Source of the DNA: Fidelibacterota bacterium
GTDB taxonomy: Bacteria > Fidelibacterota > Marinisomatia > SCGC-AAA003-L08 > JACNLC01
Direction: 5' to 3'
DNA length: 64,000 nucleotides
Assembly (NCBI GenBank): GCA_013204025.1
Contig: JABMOW010000107.1
Coordinates: 84,551 to 148,550 of the forward strand
The notes beneath the pieces are model-generated. The model ran no database searches. It saw only the letters and a program-made list of their open reading frames with translations, and was not told the origin of the DNA. The position numbers and the translations under genes are program-made. Of the stretch, positions 43,763 through 53,298 are shown one piece after another. How positions within the stretch are numbered: position 1 is the stretch's first letter; the number at the start of each line of letters is the position of its first letter.

Positions 43763-46700
43763 ATGCCGTTACAAATCCAACTAATAGTCTGGATTTTATT
43801 GCTGTCAACAGTAATCAACATCAGCCTGGCAATATATCTCTGGAAAAAGCGAAATATTTTAATCGCCAGGTATCTGTTTTACCTCCTATTAGCCGTTGCA
43901 ATTTGGACATTTTCAGCCATTTTCGAAACAATTGTCACCACAGCCGAATTAAAGTTACTATGGACGCAAATTTCGTCCATAGGTATGATCAGTTTACCGG
44001 TTATCTATTTTTTATTCGCCATGGCATATGGTCAACGATTTAGGTTTTTAAATAAAAAATCCATCATTTCTATTTCCTTCCTACCGGCATTATCGTTTAT
44101 TGCCATTTGGACAAATTCCTTTCATCATTTGTACTATACGCATATTGTCGTGGATTCTCTGACCAATATTGCCACATACCATCATGGTCCCGGGTTCTGG
44201 ATTCATACTATCTATTCTTATGGACTTTTACTTTTAGGTATTAGTGTTTTTGCGAGAAGTCTATTACGGCACAAATCACTTTTTAGACCCCAGATTATTT
44301 TAATGCTTTCCAGTGCTATTCTACCGTTGGCAGGCAATGTTTTTTATATATTCGATAAAACGCCTATCCCAGGTCTTGAGTGGACACCTATTTTCTTTAC
44401 CTTTTCGGGATTGTTTATCACATGGGGAATTTTTAAATACAATCTATTGGATCTCATTCCCACAGCCCGTCACCGGTTGATTGAATCCATGCCCAGCGGA
44501 ATCATGGTGGTGGATAAGCATCATTACGTGGTTGATGTCAATCCGGGGATGGAAAGAATTATTGGTTTGTCGGCTGGACAGATGTTGGGCAGGTCATTGG
44601 CTTCACTTCAGGGACAACTAGCAGGATTATGTACCTATCTAACCCAAGAACAACCGCTTCGTCGTGAAATTCAGTTAACAAAAAATGGTAATAGCGTTTA
44701 CTATCATTTGGAAATTACCCCGTTGACCGATTTGAAAAACGAATTTCAAGGCACCCTCGCTCTGTTGACAGACATCACCGAAAAGAAACTTCTAGCTGGC
44801 AAGCTCAAAGATACTGAAAAACTGTATCAAATCATCACCGAGACGGCTCAGGATGGTATTGTGACGATTAATAACGATAGCATCGTCATTTCAGCAAACA
44901 AAGCCGCATGCAATATTTTTGGCTACACGTCTTCAGAGCTACTCGGACAATCACTCACGCTTCTCATGCCAAAAGAGAGTATCGATAAACATAATCAGTC
45001 CATAAATCGATTCATCAAAACCGGCAATCGCAATATTAACTGGAACAGCCATGAGTTTACCGGTAAACATAAAAACGGGCAAAATGTTTGTTTGGACGTG
45101 TCGTTCAGCCATTTTACTATGGATGGCGATCATTTCTTTACAGGGGTCCTTAAGGACATCACGTTAAAGAAAGAAGCTGAACGTGATGCACAAAAATTAC
45201 ATGAACTGAATGAAAGTATCATTAATTCTTCCCCCCTGGGTATTCTGACCATCGGAGGGAATGGGCAAGTGACCAGCGCAAATCCTGCGTTTTTAGGCAT
45301 TGTTGGTAGCCCGGGAATTGACAAAACAACAGGACTGAAAATCGATATGGAATCCATCCAAAACGTTGGGATTTATGACATATTAAGAAAAGGGGTTGAA
45401 CAGGGAGAAACGTTTTATATTAAACGATTAAAATATACTTCAAAGTGGGGAAAAGATTTGTTCCTCAATGTTCGTGGGGTTCCTTTGACGCTAGATGGTT
45501 CGAGAAACCTGGGAATGGTGGCAATCGTTGAAAATATTACAGAATCCGTAAAACTTCAGGAAGATTATAACTTGCTGTCAGAGGTCGTGACTACCAGCCC
45601 TGTACGCATAGTGATCACGAATAAAAATGGTGTCATTGAATATGTGAACCAGGCATTTGAAAACGTTACAGGATATTTGAAACATGAAGTCATTGGAAAA
45701 TCTCCCAAAATCCTCAAATCAGGGGTGCACACCAAGGAGTTCTATAAGGACATGTGGGACACGATAATATTAGGAAAATCGTGGACTAACCGAATTCTCA
45801 ACCGAAAAAAGAATGGAGATCTTTTTTGGGAAGAATCAACCATTTCATCCATAAGAAATGAACAACAGGAAATTGTCCATTTTGTACAGGTGGCTACAGA
45901 TATCACAGCGCAAAAACATATAGAAGATGATCTAAATGTGTCAAGAGATATGTTGAAAGCGCTATCCGATGCTACATTTGAATCCATATTTTTATCTGAA
46001 CAAGGGAAGTGCCTGGGGCAGAATAATACTGCTGAACGGATGTTTGGATACACTTCGAATGAAGCAATTGGTAAGATGAGCGTTGAGTGGTTTGTTGAAA
46101 AGGATCGCGATATCGTGATACAGAACATGATGAGCGGATATGAAAAACCCTATGAAGTAGGCGCTTTGAGAAAAGACGGCTCAACTTTCCCATGTGAAAT
46201 TCAGGGCAGAATGATCGATTTTCATGGCCGATCAGTCAGAGTAACCGCCTTGAGGAATATCACGCGAAGAAATGAAGCTTTTGAAAAAATTATCGAACAG
46301 GGTGAATCCCTTAGAATATTATCCAACGAGCTGGTCAATGCTCATGACACAGAACGAAGAACGTTGGCGCGAGAACTTCACGATGAGTTTGGTCAGACAC
46401 TCACAGCAACCCTGCTGAACATTGAGCAGATTATGGATAGCCTAAGTTCTAATGACTTGCCGGATGTTCAAATAGCTCTAACCGAATCTCATGACATGAT
46501 CAATCATATGAATGATCAAATGCATGAACTTACGTTGAGACTTCATCCCATGATGCTTGATGAACTGGGATTGATACCCACAATGAGCTGGTATTTGAAG
46601 CAATATTCTGAACGCACAAGCATTAAAATAAAGCAGGACATCCAAAAACTGGATAAGCGTTACCCGGAAAAAATAGAAAGTGTTCTTTTTCGAATTCTTC

Positions 46701-46975
46701 AAGAGGCGCTGAACAATGCTGCTAAATATTCAAATGCAACTGAAATTAATGTAGAGCTAAAAAAAGAAGAAAATACAGTTATCCTGACCATACAGGACAA
46801 TGGTATCGGATTTAATCCAGATGAGATATATAATCAGCCTAAATCCCACCAGCAAATGGGACTCAGGGGAATGAAAGAACGCGTCACTTATTTAGAGGGG
46901 AGCTTCACCCTGAGCTCAAAACCAAACAAAGGTACGAAAATCATCACCATATTACCGTTGGGTGAAAAATCATGA
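43763..46975 (+). CDS. NarX-type histidine kinase with seven-helix sensor and multiple PAS domains
   Basis: A 1070-aa kinase. About seven membrane helices (5-225) match the N-terminal 7TM sensor of histidine kinases (KRNILIARYLFYLLLAVAIWTFSAIFE). They are followed by about five PAS domains (start points near 235, 352, 485, 605, 735), of which TAQDGIVTINNDSIVISANK and VVTTSPVRIVITNKNG are good examples. The kinase core is HisKA_3: NAHDTERRTLARELHDEFGQ with the phospho-His in ELHDE, then a HATPase with QEALNNAAKYSNA and DNGIGF. HisKA_3 kinases pair with NarL/LuxR regulators, and the next gene, overlapping by 4 bp, is one. Signal unknown. Confidence 0.9.
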   Translation: MPLQIQLIVWILLLSTVINISLAIYLWKKRNILIARYLFYLLLAVAIWTFSAIFETIVTTAELKLLWTQISSIGMISLPVIYFLFAMAYGQRFRFLNKKSIISISFLPALSFIAIWTNSFHHLYYTHIVVDSLTNIATYHHGPGFWIHTIYSYGLLLLGISVFARSLLRHKSLFRPQIILMLSSAILPLAGNVFYIFDKTPIPGLEWTPIFFTFSGLFITWGIFKYNLLDLIPTARHRLIESMPSGIMVVDKHHYVVDVNPGMERIIGLSAGQMLGRSLASLQGQLAGLCTYLTQEQPLRREIQLTKNGNSVYYHLEITPLTDLKNEFQGTLALLTDITEKKLLAGKLKDTEKLYQIITETAQDGIVTINNDSIVISANKAACNIFGYTSSELLGQSLTLLMPKESIDKHNQSINRFIKTGNRNINWNSHEFTGKHKNGQNVCLDVSFSHFTMDGDHFFTGVLKDITLKKEAERDAQKLHELNESIINSSPLGILTIGGNGQVTSANPAFLGIVGSPGIDKTTGLKIDMESIQNVGIYDILRKGVEQGETFYIKRLKYTSKWGKDLFLNVRGVPLTLDGSRNLGMVAIVENITESVKLQEDYNLLSEVVTTSPVRIVITNKNGVIEYVNQAFENVTGYLKHEVIGKSPKILKSGVHTKEFYKDMWDTIILGKSWTNRILNRKKNGDLFWEESTISSIRNEQQEIVHFVQVATDITAQKHIEDDLNVSRDMLKALSDATFESIFLSEQGKCLGQNNTAERMFGYTSNEAIGKMSVEWFVEKDRDIVIQNMMSGYEKPYEVGALRKDGSTFPCEIQGRMIDFHGRSVRVTALRNITRRNEAFEKIIEQGESLRILSNELVNAHDTERRTLARELHDEFGQTLTATLLNIEQIMDSLSSNDLPDVQIALTESHDMINHMNDQMHELTLRLHPMMLDELGLIPTMSWYLKQYSERTSIKIKQDIQKLDKRYPEKIESVLFRILQEALNNAAKYSNATEINVELKKEENTVILTIQDNGIGFNPDEIYNQPKSHQQMGLRGMKERVTYLEGSFTLSSKPNKGTKIITILPLGEKS

Positions 46976-47622
46976 GTAAGATTAGCGTCCTTTTAGTAGA
47001 TGACCATGATATTCTCCGAAAAGGCATAAAAGCTATTTTGGAAAAAGAATCGGACATAACAGTTGTGGGTGAAGCATCTGATGGTATCGATGCCGTGAAA
47101 CAAGCAGAAGCGAAAAAACCTGATCTGGTACTCATGGATATATCCATGCCACTTCTCAACGGACTGCAGGCAACGATACGAATAAAACATGCATTACCAG
47201 ATACGAAGATAATCATCCTCAGCCGTCATCGTACAAGAGAGTATGTTTATAAAGCATTAAAAGCAGGCGCCAGTGGATATCTCATCAAAAAATCCGCATT
47301 CACCGATCTCATTTCCGCAATTCAGGCAGTGTGTCAGAATAAACGATATTTAAGTCCGGATGTATCTGAACTCCTGATTGATGGATTTTTGGGTAGTCAT
47401 AAATCTGTCGGTGATCTGAGTGCTGGAGATGAGTTAACCGATCGGGAGCAAGAAATCCTTCAACTCATCGCAGAAGGGATGAGCACGAATGATATTGCAA
47501 ATCATCTGCACATCAGTTTGAATACAGTTGCCACCCACCGGACTCATATCATGAATAAACTTGACATCCACACAACCGCAAAATTGATTCGATATGCCAT
47601 CGAAAACGGCATTATCGAATAA
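46972..47622 (+). CDS. NarL/FixJ-family response regulator
   Basis: DNA-binding regulator of 216 aa. The receiver domain (about 1-120) has acidic DDHD, the phospho-Asp in LVLMDISMP, and Lys in YLIKKSAF. The LuxR-type HTH (about 150-210) reads LTDREQEILQLIAEGMSTND then IANHLHISLNTVATHRTHIM. Its start overlaps the stop of the HisKA_3 kinase (ATGA), so the two form a cognate pair. Targets unknown. Confidence 0.94.
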   Translation: MSKISVLLVDDHDILRKGIKAILEKESDITVVGEASDGIDAVKQAEAKKPDLVLMDISMPLLNGLQATIRIKHALPDTKIIILSRHRTREYVYKALKAGASGYLIKKSAFTDLISAIQAVCQNKRYLSPDVSELLIDGFLGSHKSVGDLSAGDELTDREQEILQLIAEGMSTNDIANHLHISLNTVATHRTHIMNKLDIHTTAKLIRYAIENGIIE

Positions 47623-47748
47623 ATCCAGACCGTTATCACCCGTTCCCCGTAATAAAATCACCTAATTTCATTATAAATATCACCTGCGCAGATGTGTACG
47701 TGGAAAAGATTCTTCATGTAATATATCCAAAGCACAGGGAACTAGATT

Positions 47749-48120
47749 ATGATAATTAAAACACTCATTGCAGATGATAGTCAAATTTTCAGAAAAAAAG
47801 TCATTGACGTCCTGAAAAAATATACTGATATTCAGATTCTGGGTGAGGCAGAAACAGGCGAGGAAGCTGTCAACAAAGCTTTAACATTGAAACCCGATCT
47901 GATCATTATGGATGTTCGCATGCCTGATATGGATGGGATTATTGCCACAAATACCATCAAAAATAAATATCCTGAAATAAAAATAATCATGGCAAGTATT
48001 CATGATTTAGCTGAATATCGAGCAGCGGCAAAAAAAAGTGGTGCAGATGCATATGTACTTAAACGATCCATTTTTCACCATCTGTACACTGAAATCAAAA
48101 ACGTTTTTAATCTTGCATGA
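47749..48120 (+). CDS. Single-domain NarL-like receiver protein
   Basis: A 123-aa response regulator receiver without output domain. DDSQ acidic pocket, phospho-Asp in LIIMDVRMPDMDG, Lys in YVLKRSIF. The sequence is closest to NarL-class receivers (ADAYVLKRS..HHLYTEI), as if the HTH had been lost. It may shuttle phosphate or bind a partner protein. 126 bp after the NarL gene, 123 bp before a similar receiver gene. Confidence 0.88.
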   Translation: MIIKTLIADDSQIFRKKVIDVLKKYTDIQILGEAETGEEAVNKALTLKPDLIIMDVRMPDMDGIIATNTIKNKYPEIKIIMASIHDLAEYRAAAKKSGADAYVLKRSIFHHLYTEIKNVFNLA

Positions 48121-48243
48121 AAGTCGATTAGAATTTCATCAAAACCAGAATAATCGGTGTCAATTTAGCATCATAACAATATTTGAAGAAACAAATACAG
48201 AAAGTAAGTCCGATTGTGGACCTTATATCGAAAGGGTGATATA

Positions 48244-48612
48244 ATGATTTTAAGAACAGTAATTGCAGACGACAGTGAAAATTTCAGACTGTTAATAGAA
48301 AAAGTGTTGGAGAGAATAAAAGAGGTAGAATTGATTGGCCTCGCCAGTGATGGAGAAGAGGCCGTTGCGATGGTGGATTCATTAAAACCAGATCTACTTC
48401 TCCTGGACATCCGCATGCCGAAAATGGACGGAATAAAAACCCTTGAAGCAATCAGAAAGGACCATCCTCAAATGAAAGTGATTATGGTCACGAATTATGA
48501 AATGACTGAGTACCATCTTGCTACTGAAGAGAAAGGCGCAGATGGTTTTGTTCTTAAAAAAAATCTGTTTCGTGAATTGGTACCAATGATTAAATCGATA
48601 TGCAATAATTAG
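48244..48612 (+). CDS. Second single-domain receiver protein
   Basis: A 122-aa receiver resembling its neighbour at 47749. It starts ILRTVIADDSENFRLLIEKV, with phospho-Asp in LLLLDIRMPKMDG and Lys in FVLKKNLF. The ATG at 48244 is preferred over a GTG at 48214 because AAAGGGTGA lies 4-5 bases upstream. It lies 62 bp before the kinase at 48675, its likely phosphodonor. The two small receivers probably arose by duplication. Confidence 0.87.
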   Translation: MILRTVIADDSENFRLLIEKVLERIKEVELIGLASDGEEAVAMVDSLKPDLLLLDIRMPKMDGIKTLEAIRKDHPQMKVIMVTNYEMTEYHLATEEKGADGFVLKKNLFRELVPMIKSICNN

Positions 48613-48674
48613 GATCAATTCTACCACAAGGATTCAAATTCTAATCTTGTACAGCTTATAAAATAGGTTATCAA

Positions 48675-50954
48675 TTGAAAAGAAAATATCAAATAATCTA
48701 CCTGTTATCACTAATCACAACCATTGCGATGGCAAGTGCAATTATTTTATTACCAATTTTTGTCGAATCACACTGGATTTCTCCATCTATCCATTCTACG
48801 GTAGAGTCAATGGGAGTTTTCATTATGATTTTTCTATCCTTTATCTTGGTGAGCCAGTTTAATAAGGATAAAAAACTGTGGAGGATCACCGTTGCTATCG
48901 GACTGTCAGGCATGGGAGTGCTGGAGGGATTCCACTCAATTAGCATTCTTGGGAATCACTTCGTGCTGTTGCACCTTCTGGCCGTTTTTGGGGGGAGTTG
49001 CTGGTTTGCAGCTACATCGTCAGATAAACAAGCACGCAACATAATAAAATTTAATCAAATCTATTGGATTAATTTTATAGGCCTTACGGTGCTGGGTATA
49101 ATTATAATAGTATTCAGAGAATTCATCCCAATAATGCAAATCGATGGAAAATTTACAAATCTTGCCAATCTGATCAGCATTTTATCCAGCTTTTTTTATC
49201 TAATTGCTGCTTACAATTTTTATACAATGTTCATCATTAATAAAAATATAGAATTATACATTCTTTCACTTTCGTCCCTTTTGTTTACCATTGCTTCCGT
49301 TGCATTTATGAGTTCTCATGTGTGGAGCACAGGATGGTGGTTTTGGCATTTTATACGATTAGCTTCATTCATTGCTTTGGGTTCTATTATATTATTGAAA
49401 TACAAGCAATCAAACGATGATCTATTAAAATCAGAATCCCGTATCAAATCAAACCAACAATATTTCCATTTGCTCATTAACTCTACTGCTGAAGGAATTT
49501 ATGGATTGGATTTAAATGGAAACTTCACATTTTGTAATCGGGCGGGAATCAAAATGTTCGGATACAATAATGAAAAGGAGATACTGGATAAGAATATGCA
49601 CGATCTCGTTCATAGCAATTCCTTAGATGGTTCTCATCTCCAAGTATTAGACTGCAAAATATGCATAGCAATTCGCGAAGGACAGGAAATCCATTTGACC
49701 GAGAAGTTCTGTAGAAAAGATAATACTAGTTTTGATGCCGAATACTGGGCATACCCCATACTTATCGACAATGAAAGAACCGGATCAGTCGTGACATTTT
49801 TTGATATCACAGAGAGAAATTTGACAGAAAGCTTGTTGAAAAAAAATCAAGAAAAATTTCAAGATCTTATTGAAAGATCTTCCGACGGTATTTACGTTCT
49901 ACAGAACAACAAATTTGTTTTTATTAATCCTATGTTTACCAAAATTATGGGGTATCAACTGGAAGACATCAGTGGTGAAGATTTTGAGCTTGAGCAGATT
50001 CTACCGGATGAAGGCATGCAAGTAATTAAAGAGCGGGAAGAAAAAATGAGGATGGGAGAAAAACTCTCCAATCGGTATGGATTTAAAAGTTATAGACAAA
50101 ACCATGAAATTGTTGATATCAACGTAAGCATTAGCAATATTGATTGGGAAGGACAGCCGGCAATATTGGGAATGATTCAAGATGAATCAGAACGGATAAA
50201 ATATCAGAACGAACTCGTCGAAGCGTTGAATAAAGCAGAGGAAAGTCAACGATTGAAATCATTTTTTCTGTCTAATATCTCTCATGAGTTAAGAACTCCA
50301 CTGAATGCAATTGTTGGGTTCTCCGACCTTATCAGGCAGGAAACACACCATATGCTGGATGAGTCCATGAGGGAATTCTTTGATATCATTGAACAGAGTA
50401 GCAATCGACTGATGAATACGGTTCACAATATTCTCAATATTTCATTGTTGGAAACCGGCGAAATTGACTTCGTTCCAAAACAAGTTAATTTAGTGAGCAT
50501 TATTGAGAGAACAATCAAAATGGTTAAATTGGATGCGGAGCGAAAGCAAATAGGAATCATATATGAAAATCGATTGAATAGTATTCCGATCATCGCTGAT
50601 GAAAATTTGCTCTTTAATGCTTTGACAAATCTAGTGGACAATGCAATAAAATACACTAAAAAAGGATGTGTATCTGTTGTGCTGGAAAAAAACAGTGATT
50701 TTCTCCATCTGACCATTGCCGATACGGGCATTGGAATGTCCGAGGAATATATGGCAAAACTTTATGGCGTTTTTTCTCAGGAAAGTCAAGGGTTCAATAA
50801 AAAGTACCAGGGGATTGGCCTGGGATTAGCGATCGCAAAACGAGCTCTTGATCTTCATAATGTGGACGTATCTGTTGAAAGCGAAAAAGGCGTGGGTACG
50901 ACCTTTACTTTATCGTTTCTCCTTACTGGTAGTGAAAAAGGGGCACAGGCATGA
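48675..50954 (+). CDS. PAS sensor histidine kinase with membrane-embedded sensor
   Basis: A 759-aa kinase. About seven helices in residues 8-255 form a membrane sensor of the MASE type. Two PAS domains follow (about 268-385, YFHLLINSTAEGIYGLDLNG; and about 395-510, FQDLIERSSDGIYVLQNNK). The HisKA box is LSNISHELRTPLNAIVGFSD. The HATPase has NLVDNAIKYT, DTGIGMSEEYM and GIGLGLAIAKRA. It begins with a TTG (48675-48677): AGG lies 8 bases upstream and the next ATG is well inside the first helix. Its C-terminal half is clearly related to the kinase at 40864. Confidence 0.88.
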   Translation: MKRKYQIIYLLSLITTIAMASAIILLPIFVESHWISPSIHSTVESMGVFIMIFLSFILVSQFNKDKKLWRITVAIGLSGMGVLEGFHSISILGNHFVLLHLLAVFGGSCWFAATSSDKQARNIIKFNQIYWINFIGLTVLGIIIIVFREFIPIMQIDGKFTNLANLISILSSFFYLIAAYNFYTMFIINKNIELYILSLSSLLFTIASVAFMSSHVWSTGWWFWHFIRLASFIALGSIILLKYKQSNDDLLKSESRIKSNQQYFHLLINSTAEGIYGLDLNGNFTFCNRAGIKMFGYNNEKEILDKNMHDLVHSNSLDGSHLQVLDCKICIAIREGQEIHLTEKFCRKDNTSFDAEYWAYPILIDNERTGSVVTFFDITERNLTESLLKKNQEKFQDLIERSSDGIYVLQNNKFVFINPMFTKIMGYQLEDISGEDFELEQILPDEGMQVIKEREEKMRMGEKLSNRYGFKSYRQNHEIVDINVSISNIDWEGQPAILGMIQDESERIKYQNELVEALNKAEESQRLKSFFLSNISHELRTPLNAIVGFSDLIRQETHHMLDESMREFFDIIEQSSNRLMNTVHNILNISLLETGEIDFVPKQVNLVSIIERTIKMVKLDAERKQIGIIYENRLNSIPIIADENLLFNALTNLVDNAIKYTKKGCVSVVLEKNSDFLHLTIADTGIGMSEEYMAKLYGVFSQESQGFNKKYQGIGLGLAIAKRALDLHNVDVSVESEKGVGTTFTLSFLLTGSEKGAQA

Positions 50955-50991
50955 GTTGTATTTCCTTTTCTCAAACTTGTGCCCCCATTTT
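50940..50991 (+). terminator. Candidate terminator after the signalling genes
   Basis: GGGGCACA (50940-50947) pairs with TGTGCCCC (50978-50985), with a 30-base loop containing the kinase stop codon. CATTTTTATT follows. The loop is long, so termination strength is uncertain; the convergent DoxX gene ends 60 bp further on. Confidence 0.45.
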
Positions 50992-51050
50992 TATTCAATC
51001 AGCATTGCTGATAAAATCAGGCGCTAATTGATTAAAAGTTTCTATCGCTT

Positions 51051-51422
51051 CTACTCAGATTTCCTTTCACATGGATACAAGCTGGCGATAAGAAGTGCAC
51101 CACCGGCCAAAGCAATATCCTTCAATAAGCTTACCATCGCCATCATATCGCCTCCAATAACTGCAGGAAGATGAATCGTCAATACAAAGATCAACATCAA
51201 AGCAGCTAATAGTTTAGATGCTAAATGCGTATACTTCTGGATGATGATACTGACTCCGGCTAATATAAGGGCAAGACCGGTAAGATAGACCCAAAATACC
51301 CCACCCGGGATGAATGATGGAACCATCCCACTCATATCTCCGGCACCCATGAAATGCATAATACCGAATATGATAAATGGAACGGCAAATACAATTCTCG
51401 CGACATTTTGACATTTTGTCAT
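51051..51422 (-). CDS. DoxX-family membrane protein
   Basis: A 123-aa protein with four helices (about 7-25, 43-62, 68-90, 97-115). The opening NVARIVFAVPFIIFGIMHFM is typical of DoxX (PF07681-like) proteins of the inner membrane, which are linked to redox and thiol stress in several bacteria. It overlaps the MarR-type regulator gene by 4 bp, so the regulator probably controls this operon. Confidence 0.85.
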   Translation of the reverse strand: MTKCQNVARIVFAVPFIIFGIMHFMGAGDMSGMVPSFIPGGVFWVYLTGLALILAGVSIIIQKYTHLASKLLAALMLIFVLTIHLPAVIGGDMMAMVSLLKDIALAGGALLIASLYPCERKSE

Positions 51423-51892
51423 TGATTACTCTCCTTTTTTTTTGTTTCACAATGTTTTCCAAGATTTTCACAATAATCTGAAAAGACCCTCTGTTCATTT
51501 TCAGAAAGAATACTGAATGCGGACACAATATTTTTCACGTGTTTTTCCAATAATCTTTTAACAAGTATTTGGCCCTGTTTTGTAAGATGTATCAGATGGT
51601 ATCGTCGGTCACCTGGATTACTTTTACGCTGAACAAATCCTGCTTTTTCAAGATTATCAACGACCAGAGTAATATTTCCGGGAGAACACAACATTTTTTG
51701 ACTGATGGTTTTTTGGGGCAAAGGTCCCAGATGGAGGAGCATTTCCATGGTTCCGAATTGCGTTATGGTGATTCCCGAGTTTTCCAGTGATTGATTTATA
51801 TAATTCTGAATTGAATTGGACGCTCTCTTCATTTTAATCCAGGCATTGAGAGCCAGGATTTCAGATTCAGATCCTTGATATTTTGTACCCAT
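51419..51892 (-). CDS. MarR-family transcriptional regulator
   Basis: A 157-aa winged-helix repressor, usually dimeric. The recognition region reads KTISQKMLCSPGNITLVVDN then LEKAGFVQRKSNPGDRRYHL, the classic MarR wing D.R...; helix 1 and the last helix provide dimerisation. The ATG at 51890-51892 gives the normal length. The longer frame from 51961 adds 23 residues unlike the family, with four cysteines or aromatic clusters. MarR proteins often repress their own operon; candidate operators lie at 51929-51938 and 51999-52020. Confidence 0.9.
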   Translation of the reverse strand: MGTKYQGSESEILALNAWIKMKRASNSIQNYINQSLENSGITITQFGTMEMLLHLGPLPQKTISQKMLCSPGNITLVVDNLEKAGFVQRKSNPGDRRYHLIHLTKQGQILVKRLLEKHVKNIVSAFSILSENEQRVFSDYCENLGKHCETKKKESNQ

Positions 51893-51928
51893 TTGCACCC
51901 ATCGATAATAATAATTTAATATTGAACT

Positions 51929-51938
51929 ATTGCAATTT
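51929..51938. promoter_or_regulatory. Candidate MarR half-site near the start
   Basis: ATTGCAATTT, about 37 bases upstream of the regulator ATG, repeats the centre of the palindrome at 51999-52020. Its core ATTGCAAT is self-complementary. The position suits an operator overlapping the promoter. Confidence 0.35.
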
Positions 51939-51998
51939 AAACAGTGAAACATATCCTTCACAATAAGAATCTATCCCGTGAAAAGGCGAATAAACCAT

Positions 51999-52020
51999 GT
52001 GGGAAATTGCAATTTCCCAC
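51999..52020. promoter_or_regulatory. Perfect 22-bp palindrome between marR-type and PfkB genes
   Basis: GTGGGAAATT followed by GCAATTTCCCAC reads identically on both strands over all 22 bases. It has no T-tract on either side and lies in the divergent intergenic region, 107 bp from the MarR-type start and 138 bp from the PfkB start. An operator for the MarR dimer is the simplest reading; a REP-like repeat is possible. Confidence 0.5.
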
Positions 52021-52157
52021 GAACTGGAGCTATGCTATATCATCCATTAATGGTGGTTGTCTGATCAACTCCGGTATTTTTGTGAATAGCTGGCTCTGCC
52101 TAAATTTTAGATGGATGAATTATCGATTTACACACAGATAAGCATTGGAATAAACAT

Positions 52158-53093
52158 ATGTCCGGTCTACAGAAAAAATTAGTGGTCGTTGGGGATTTTG
52201 CCTGGGACGTCTTGATCCGAACCAATCAGAAGCTCCACGCAGGGGGCGATACATTTGGTGAAGTGATGTTGGCGCCGGGTGGCAGTGCAGCCAATGTGGC
52301 GGTTTGGGCATCAAGATGTGGAATGCCAACCGCGTTCATCGGGAAGATCGGCCGGGATCGGTTTGGTGAACTGGCCATCAACGATCTACTTCGGGAAAAT
52401 GTGCAATTTGATCCCATTCAAACAGATGAACACCGAACCGCCAGTGTTGCTGTATGGATTGATCATATAGGTCAGCGATCAATGGTATCCGGTCAGGGAG
52501 CAGACTTCTATTTATTGCCATCAGAACTTCCGATAGACATAGTCAAAGATGCCAGGCATCTCCACTTGACGGCATGGTCATTCTTTACGGATCCACCTCG
52601 ATCTGCAGCCAGGTTAGCGGCTAATATTGCCAAGAAAAATGGTGTCACTCTTTCCCTGGATCCTGGCTCATTCCAAATGATAGAAGAAATGGGAGTGGAT
52701 AAATTTATTCAATGCACCAACGACCTTGGCATTGATATATTTTTCCCCAATTTCGAGGAAGGAAAGGTTTTGACAGGAAAATCGAACGAGGAAGAAATCG
52801 CTCAAACGTTGGCAGAGATTTATCCTGGTGCGATAATCGCATTGAAACTGGACAAAGACGGGGCAATGATTAATATAAATGGTAAATCCACCCATATTCC
52901 GCCAGGAACAGAAACCATTATTGACGCCACGGGTGCGGGCGATGCCTTTGCAGGGGCGTACCTGTCTCAATATCTGATCAACGAAAATCACTTGAAAGCG
53001 GCACGTTTTTCAGTTAAAATCTCGTCGTGGGTAGTGAATAAAATCGGTGCCCGCCCTTCTATGGATCGACAACTATTACAATTAGTTCGATGA
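52158..53093 (+). CDS. PfkB-family sugar kinase
   Basis: Cytosolic ribokinase-like kinase of 311 aa. KLVVVGDFAWDVLIR opens the fold. The N-terminal PfkB signature lies in LAPGGSAANVAVWASRCG, and the C-terminal signature, with the catalytic Asp in the anion hole, is DATGAGDAFAGAYLSQYL. The FPNFEEGKVLTG segment corresponds to the usual N..E motif. The substrate (ribose, fructose, KDG, a nucleoside or other) cannot be fixed from the sequence. No sugar-pathway genes are adjacent. Confidence 0.87.
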   Translation: MSGLQKKLVVVGDFAWDVLIRTNQKLHAGGDTFGEVMLAPGGSAANVAVWASRCGMPTAFIGKIGRDRFGELAINDLLRENVQFDPIQTDEHRTASVAVWIDHIGQRSMVSGQGADFYLLPSELPIDIVKDARHLHLTAWSFFTDPPRSAARLAANIAKKNGVTLSLDPGSFQMIEEMGVDKFIQCTNDLGIDIFFPNFEEGKVLTGKSNEEEIAQTLAEIYPGAIIALKLDKDGAMININGKSTHIPPGTETIIDATGAGDAFAGAYLSQYLINENHLKAARFSVKISSWVVNKIGARPSMDRQLLQLVR

Positions 53094-53298
53094 TCTATTA
53101 AAATAAGATTTCGGCAGAACCGCCATAATTTTATAATTAAAAGCATATAGTCTGAATTTGAAATTAGAAAAATTTTCTTCGTGTGAAGTCTATCCCTGTA
53201 AATTTGATTCTCTGAAATGATTCGTATCTCAAAGATTAGTTACGGATTCCATAAATTTCTTTTTCAACTAATATCTTTTTGGGAGTGTTATTAAAATA

